From assembly GCA_039586035.1 (NCBI GenBank), contig JBDHLD010000003.1:62001-126000 (forward strand): a stretch of 64,000 nt of DNA. The letters are read 5' to 3'. The stretch is from JBDHHQ01 sp039586035. GTDB lineage: Bacteria > Gemmatimonadota > Gemmatimonadetes > Longimicrobiales > Gaopeijiaceae. The translations under genes and the position numbers were made by a program. Positions 59,613 through 64,000 of the stretch are shown in pieces (within the stretch, counting starts at the first letter, position 1; each line of letters opens with the position of its first letter). The notes below the pieces were generated by a model. The model was not told the origin of the DNA. It saw only the letters and a program-made list of their open reading frames with translations, and ran no database searches.

Positions 59613-61292
59613 TCAACGCCGGGGGACGAAGGGTCCGGTCATGGCGTCGAATCGATCCGCTCCGTCCTTGGACTCGGCCACCATGCGCTCGACCTCGCGC
59701 ATGAGATGGGCGTTTTCGATGACGATCCCGTCCTTGATCGTGTGGACGATGCCCCGGGTGCGGATCATGTCGCCCGTTTCGTCGAGGCGCAGCGCTCCGA
59801 AGGAATAGAGAAACCGGAGGCTGTAGGCCGGGTTGCCGTCCACCACCAGCAGGTCCGCGACGTACCCAGGCCGCACCAGTCCCAGACCGGGGAGGCGAGC
59901 CGTGCGGGCGCTGGTGTACGTGGCTGCCTTCAATACCTCCAGGTTGTGCATGCCCGTTTCGCGCAGGAGCTGAAGCTCCCTCACGTTGGAGAAGCCCGGC
60001 GTGGCCCAGATGTAGTTGTCGTCGGTCCCGTAGGCGACTCGGCCACCGCGCCGGTTCACCTCGTAGATGAGCTCACTCCAGAGGTCGAAGGCATAGGTCC
60101 AGTAGTACTCGTCGTCCGAGGTCCAGTCGTAGTGGTAGGACCCGTGATAGGCCGCATTCGGGAGACTCCAGTCGATGAGGGCCTGGTGCGTGTACTTCTC
60201 ATGCCATGGCAGGCTCATGGCGCGCAGGATGTCCCGGTTGGCTTCGTAGACGACGCGGGTCGGGAGCAGCACGGCCCCGTAGTGGACCAGGGAGTCGGCC
60301 ACGTCGTTCAGCAGGCGAGCACGGCTCTCCGGGTTGGTACCGGCCTCGACCCACACCTGTCCAGCGCCCCGGAAGCGCTGGTTCTCGTTGTCGTAGTCGT
60401 AGTCGCGAGGGAAGTCCTGCACCCTGCGAGGCAGCGCGGACTCGGCGAAGGCGTAATGGTGCTCGAGGAACGTCACGCCGAGGCGGGCGGCGTCCACGGC
60501 GTCCGTGACCGCATTCGTCGAAGGGGGCATATGGAAGGTGGTCGTGCCTCCGGCCTCGGTCATCCCGGCGGCGATCGCGCCCACCAGCTGCTGACTCCAC
60601 CCACGGGCGTGGAGGGAGACCATCAGGTTCGACAGCTCGCCCCCTTCCCTGCGGGCCAGATCCCACATCTCCCGAGCGATCCGGCCCGCGTTGGCCGGAT
60701 TCTCGAGGAACGCGCGATCGTGGTCCGTTCCCCAGCCCCAGTCCCAGTTGTGGTACCACCGGGGCGCCAGGATCTGGCTGCTATCGCTGAGCCTTCCCTG
60801 CTCCAGGGAGTGGGCCCACCCCCGGTCCGCGTATGGGGATACGGTCGTGACGCCATGTGCCAGCTTGAGGTAGTAGAACCACTCCATCGGAAGCGGATCC
60901 TGCCGCACGTGCGTGTGCAGGTCGATGATCCCCGGCATGACGTACATGCCGTCTCCTTCGATGACCCGGTCTCCGGTCCATCGCTCCATCGTTTCACCCC
61001 GTTGGGCCGCTGATTCGGCGGCGACCGGGTCGAAGGAGCGCATGTCGGCGATGCGGTTGCCCTCGATGAGAATGTCGTGGGGTCCCGTCGGCGGGCCGCC
61101 GTGCCCGGGGATCACCATCACATTGCGGATGACGAGGCGGTCGTAGGGCCCCTCGGCCAGATCGCCGAAGCCCTGCGCCTCCTGGGCATCGAGGCCGGCA
61201 ACGCCCACGATCAGTCCGACCGAGAGGACGACGAGCGGCCCAACCATCCAGGGGCGCGACCAACGGTGCTTGGTTTCTGTCGGGTGATTCAC
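59613..61292 (-). CDS. Exported metal-dependent amidohydrolase
   Basis: 559 residues from GTG 61292 with GGAG 8 nt upstream; N-terminal hydrophobic segment MVGPLVVLSVGLIVGVAGLD then AQEA. Amidohydrolase superfamily: beta-sandwich start NVMVIPGHGGPPTGPHDILI, MYVMPGIIDLHTHVRQD with the metal HxH, TFHMPPSTN and FLEHHYAFAE as further His sites, GTDDNY with the catalytic Asp, and the return to the sandwich LGLVRPGYVADLLVVDGNPA. The insert between the first and second metal sites is long and rich in Trp and Tyr (WYHNWDWGWGTDHDR). This is the imidazolonepropionase/prolidase-like group; the substrate cannot be told. Confidence 0.9.
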   Translation of the reverse strand: MNHPTETKHRWSRPWMVGPLVVLSVGLIVGVAGLDAQEAQGFGDLAEGPYDRLVIRNVMVIPGHGGPPTGPHDILIEGNRIADMRSFDPVAAESAAQRGETMERWTGDRVIEGDGMYVMPGIIDLHTHVRQDPLPMEWFYYLKLAHGVTTVSPYADRGWAHSLEQGRLSDSSQILAPRWYHNWDWGWGTDHDRAFLENPANAGRIAREMWDLARREGGELSNLMVSLHARGWSQQLVGAIAAGMTEAGGTTTFHMPPSTNAVTDAVDAARLGVTFLEHHYAFAESALPRRVQDFPRDYDYDNENQRFRGAGQVWVEAGTNPESRARLLNDVADSLVHYGAVLLPTRVVYEANRDILRAMSLPWHEKYTHQALIDWSLPNAAYHGSYHYDWTSDDEYYWTYAFDLWSELIYEVNRRGGRVAYGTDDNYIWATPGFSNVRELQLLRETGMHNLEVLKAATYTSARTARLPGLGLVRPGYVADLLVVDGNPAYSLRFLYSFGALRLDETGDMIRTRGIVHTIKDGIVIENAHLMREVERMVAESKDGADRFDAMTGPFVPRR

Positions 61293-61418
61293 AGCCGATC
61301 TCCGTGCTGGCACGCGCTCAGGCGGGTGGATGGGGTAGCTACCAGACTTCTGCATCACCACACTGGTTGATGAACCTCGAGGGATACTCGCTTCGTACGT
61401 AGTGGCACGCCTCAAGTC

Positions 61419-61736
61419 ATGGAGAGACCGATGGACCCGAGACTGCTCAGCATGGTGATCCCGATCTTAGGCATCCTCCTCGTGATGATACCAGTAGCCG
61501 GGCTCACGTTCGGCCTGACGCTGCGTTTCGCTGCGAAGCCATTCGTGGAAACGTTGGCCAAGGCGTTGCGGGAGTCCGGGAACGCGGCCGGGACTCAGGA
61601 ACTGTCGCGACAGATCTCGAGGCTCCAGGAGGAGTTCGAGACGCTCACGCACGAAGTGCGGGAGCTACGGAGTGCGCAAGAGTTCGACCAGAAGCTCCTT
61701 TCCAGGGCTGACGAGCCTGCCACTGGCCAGCGCTAG
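61419..61736 (+). CDS. Small membrane protein with coiled coil
   Basis: 105 residues. One membrane helix at about 11-33 (MVIPILGILLVMIPVAGLTF) and a coiled-coil C-terminal half (TQELSRQISRLQEEFETLTH then EVRELRSAQEFDQKLL). No family recognised; phage-shock-like and other small regulators have this layout, but nothing specific supports that. ATG 61419 is the first start; ATG 61431 is an alternative. It is divergent from the amidohydrolase and stands alone. Confidence 0.7.
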   Translation: MERPMDPRLLSMVIPILGILLVMIPVAGLTFGLTLRFAAKPFVETLAKALRESGNAAGTQELSRQISRLQEEFETLTHEVRELRSAQEFDQKLLSRADEPATGQR

Positions 61737-61887
61737 CCCCTGTCGGGGCGAGGATCAGACGCCTTTGAGCAGCGGAGTGCGTGCGACACCGACGGGCCGA
61801 CCGTTTCGGGTGCCGATGGGACTGCTCTCCAAGGGAATGCGTGAAGCCCGCCTGACGATTCTGCTGCCTGCCGTGCCATCTTGCCAA

Positions 61888-61961
<74 letters not shown>

Positions 61962-62255
61962 TAAGGGTTGTAAGGTCAGAAGCTAAGCGCGCTTACTCGC
62001 TTCCTCAACCTCCGCCAGATCGGCAGAATTACCGACTCCGTCCGGGGTTTGGTTGGCCTCTCGTCCGGCAAGGCGCGGCGTCGGGTCAGAGCCCGTTCCG
62101 TATTTCCAGCGTCTGATGAGTTCTGAAGCGTCATCTTCGGGGCCGCTGCAAACTCGTTGTCGAAGCCGCAGGCGGCGTGCTTTTTCTCGCCATGGCGATG
62201 GCGCCATAGCACGTCACATGGTGGAAGAGGGGAATAGACTTCCATCCGCCGCCGC
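61962..62255. other. 294-nt gap upstream of the tRNA, no gene
   Basis: Slightly less GC-rich than its neighbours. It contains a perfect 12-bp palindrome TAAGCGCGCTTA (61984-61995), 22 nt upstream of the tRNA start, which could lie in its promoter. An 89-codon minus-strand frame (61976-62245) has no ribosome site or recognisable content. No integrase or att repeat of the tRNA 3' end seen. Confidence 0.5.
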
Positions 62256-64000
62256 TCAGCGGGGGATCCTGGCCTGAAGCTCCGCGGCGAAGTTCTGCAC
62301 CAGCACCGCGCGCGGGCCGGGACGGTCGTCGTCGTCTCCGACGTCGAAGCTCAGCATCACGAAGCGCTCGTCGTCGAGCGCCACGTCGTACGGGAAGCTG
62401 AGGTCGACGGTCTCGATGTAGGGAGGGACGGTGAAGAGGACCTGCGGGATGTTGGCGCGGAAGCCGCCATCGGTCTCGACGGCCACGGCCACGAACCGAT
62501 TGCTGTTGTCCAGGAAGAAGAGCTCGTCACCGTCGTGGGACCACTTGGGCGTCCGCCCACCGTCGGTGGAGACCTGCCATCGGCCGCTCTCCACGTCGGG
62601 GAACGGACGCACGTAGACCTCCCAACGGTTGCTTTCGTTGGAGGTGTACGCCAACCAGCGGCCGTCCGGGGAGATGGCCGGCGCACCTTCGTCGAAGTCC
62701 CCGGCGAGGAGACGCTGGGGTGGGTCGCCGGACTCGGGATCGTACACGTAGATGTCCCGGCCACCCTCGACGCCGCCCGTACCGGCGGTCCGAAGGAGGA
62801 GCTTCGCGCCGTCCGGGGTCCAGGCGGCGTTGGCCACCGGCATGTCGAAGTCGACGAAGAGACGAGCCTCGCCGATGCCGTCGGCCCGCTTCATCCAGAC
62901 CTGCCGGTCACCCTCGCGGCTGGAGATGAAGATGATCTCGCGGCCGTCGGGGTGCCACACGGCCATCCGGTCCTCGTCCTCGGCCAGGGTCACCCGGGTG
63001 CGGACGCCGGCCGGTAGCTGCTTGATCCAGATGTCGAAGCCGTCCTCGGTGAACTCCCGCAGGGCCAGGCGGGTCCCGTCGGGTGAAAGGGCTGGGATGT
63101 CGTTGGGGTTCGTGGTCCGGTCGAAGGTCCACGCCGGGTCGATGGGGGTGATCTCGCCGGCGCGGTCCATCCACACGGCCCGAGCCATGGTCCCGCCGCC
63201 GCCGGCCCCGGTGGAGTAGAAGAGGCTGCCGTCCTCGGCAATGAAGAAGGTGAGGACGTCGGAGATGAGGGGTGCCGGGGTGCCGGTGAGCTCCATGGCG
63301 TCGGCATCCAGCGGGGCGCCCATGAGCGTGCCGTCGGTGAGGTACAGGAGGTATCCCGGCGCTGCGAACTTCCCCCAACTCCCGTAGGCCAGTGTCCGCT
63401 CCTCGCCGCTTTCCAGGTCGAGGATCCGTACCTCGCCCTGGTCGTTGGCGAGCACATCGTGGAGCGCTCGGTCGCCGGACGGCAGGGCGTCGGTGAATCG
63501 ATGGGCGGTTTCTCCCTCGCCGAGGGTCAGGAAGACTTCGGCGGCCCCGCCGGCGCTGGGCACGCGAAAGGCCTCTCGCCCGCTGGTGAAGTAGACGTGG
63601 CCGTCGTGGCCCCAGACCGGCCACGCCCCCTCGCCCAGGGTCCGCACCGGACCCCCGGCCAGGGCCAGCGCCCGGATCTCTCCACCGGGCGACTGGAAGG
63701 CGATCTCCTGACCCTCGGGGGAAATGGTGATGCGGAATGCTCCCTCCGATTCCCGGATCGGGGTCGACGCGAGCTCGTCCCAACGGCGAGCCATGAGGAT
63801 CTGGTTGCCCTCGGTGTTGTGGCGGTACACCAGGGTGGATCCGTCGGGCGAAAGGGCGAAGCCGCCCAGGTTCAAGAACGTCATCTCCTGGCCCGCTTCG
63901 AACGGCATGGCGAACCGTCGGACGGGCCGGTCCGGCTGGGGTGCCATCGACTGCCAGAGGAGCAGCCCGCCCAGGATCGCTGCCACGGCCCAGCCGCCGA
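62256..64000 (-). CDS. TolB-like beta-propeller region, likely C-terminus of a Ser/Thr kinase (partial)
   Basis: At least 581 codons; the reading frame stays open to the window edge, so the 5' end is missing. The first visible residues are a membrane helix (GGWAVAAILGGLLLWQ), then a WD40/TolB-type propeller: GGFALSPDGSTLVYRHN, FRITISPEGQEIAFQSPGGE, IPALSPDGTRLALREFTEDG, RMAVWHPDGREIIFISSREG, PAISPDGRWLAYTSNESNRW, EVYVRPFPDVESGRWQVSTD, GGRTPKWSHDGDELFFLDNS. Protein kinases with this helix-plus-propeller tail are abundant in Gemmatimonadota and Acidobacteria, and QVSTDGGRTPKWSHDGDELF is typical of their ends. The kinase domain itself is not visible, so kinase is inference. Confidence 0.82.
   Translation of the reverse strand, partial: GGWAVAAILGGLLLWQSMAPQPDRPVRRFAMPFEAGQEMTFLNLGGFALSPDGSTLVYRHNTEGNQILMARRWDELASTPIRESEGAFRITISPEGQEIAFQSPGGEIRALALAGGPVRTLGEGAWPVWGHDGHVYFTSGREAFRVPSAGGAAEVFLTLGEGETAHRFTDALPSGDRALHDVLANDQGEVRILDLESGEERTLAYGSWGKFAAPGYLLYLTDGTLMGAPLDADAMELTGTPAPLISDVLTFFIAEDGSLFYSTGAGGGGTMARAVWMDRAGEITPIDPAWTFDRTTNPNDIPALSPDGTRLALREFTEDGFDIWIKQLPAGVRTRVTLAEDEDRMAVWHPDGREIIFISSREGDRQVWMKRADGIGEARLFVDFDMPVANAAWTPDGAKLLLRTAGTGGVEGGRDIYVYDPESGDPPQRLLAGDFDEGAPAISPDGRWLAYTSNESNRWEVYVRPFPDVESGRWQVSTDGGRTPKWSHDGDELFFLDNSNRFVAVAVETDGGFRANIPQVLFTVPPYIETVDLSFPYDVALDDERFVMLSFDVGDDDDRPGPRAVLVQNFAAELQARIPR

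Noticed and set aside
61976..62245. 89-codon minus-strand ORF upstream of the tRNA
   Set aside because: No ribosome site, no recognisable content, and it occupies the region where the tRNA promoter must lie.

Overview
The window is high-GC DNA (roughly two thirds G+C by eye) from a Gram-negative bacterium with lipopolysaccharide: it carries kdsB, an lptC-lptA-lptB-rpoN block, outer-membrane beta-barrel proteins and many signal-peptide or lipobox proteins. The gene mix (DUF885 protein, DPP IV, metal-dependent amidohydrolase, a TolB-like propeller that looks like the C-terminus of a Ser/Thr kinase, LVIVD-repeat protein, large lineage-specific exoproteins) is what I would expect of Gemmatimonadota. 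That placement is inference; there is no rRNA or marker phylogeny here. Starts are often GTG or TTG, and many neighbouring genes overlap by 4 nt (ATGA or GTGA), so translational coupling is common.

Left part (1-18 kb): a truncated S41 protease, nadE, a DUF885-like protein with degenerate metal-binding motifs, a multi-CxxC membrane protein, DPP IV, pabA/trpG, then a run of plus-strand genes: kdsB, pyrG, lptC, an lptA-like protein with amino-acid repeats, lptB with an unexplained N-terminal domain, and rpoN. A hairpin follows rpoN.

Middle (17-31.6 kb): a surface-glycan region with a GtrB-like polyprenyl-phosphate glycosyltransferase, wecB, two GT4 glycosyltransferases, two YfhO-family GT-C-like membrane proteins, a methyltransferase, and then a flippase-like LPG-synthase-TM protein, a DPM1-like synthase, a zinc-ribbon protein, a PlsC acyltransferase and a second methyltransferase. 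Together these supply the parts of a lipid-linked sugar glycosylation pathway: make the polyprenyl-P-sugar, flip it, transfer it outside.

At 31668-31695, in a 431-nt gene-free gap, there is a 28-bp sequence with the architecture and core of a XerC/XerD dif site. To its left 18 of 24 genes are on the plus strand; to its right 15 of 22 are on the minus strand. That is the orientation expected if two replication forks meet near it, so this window probably contains the replication terminus.

Right part (32-64 kb): a TPR membrane protein, a Crp/Fnr regulator next to an Fsr-like MFS transporter, a gamma-glutamyltransferase / DUF423 / sirtuin trio, a large Ig-domain M30-like metalloprotease lipoprotein, an esterase / LVIVD / PLP-dehydratase trio, a cation/proton antiporter and a small barrel protein. 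From 49.0 to 56.6 kb lies a tightly coupled five-gene minus-strand operon: response regulator with a degenerate GGDEF domain, HEAT-repeat membrane protein, processive GT2 synthase, TPR-glycoside-hydrolase hybrid, TPR-outer-membrane barrel. I read it as a synthase-dependent exopolysaccharide production and export machine that resembles Pga/Bcs in outline but has different periplasmic and regulatory parts; it is the best candidate here for an undescribed system. The end holds a DUF481 barrel, an AGCS amino-acid:Na+ symporter, an amidohydrolase, a small coiled-coil membrane protein, tRNA-Arg(CCT), and a TolB-like propeller running off the edge.
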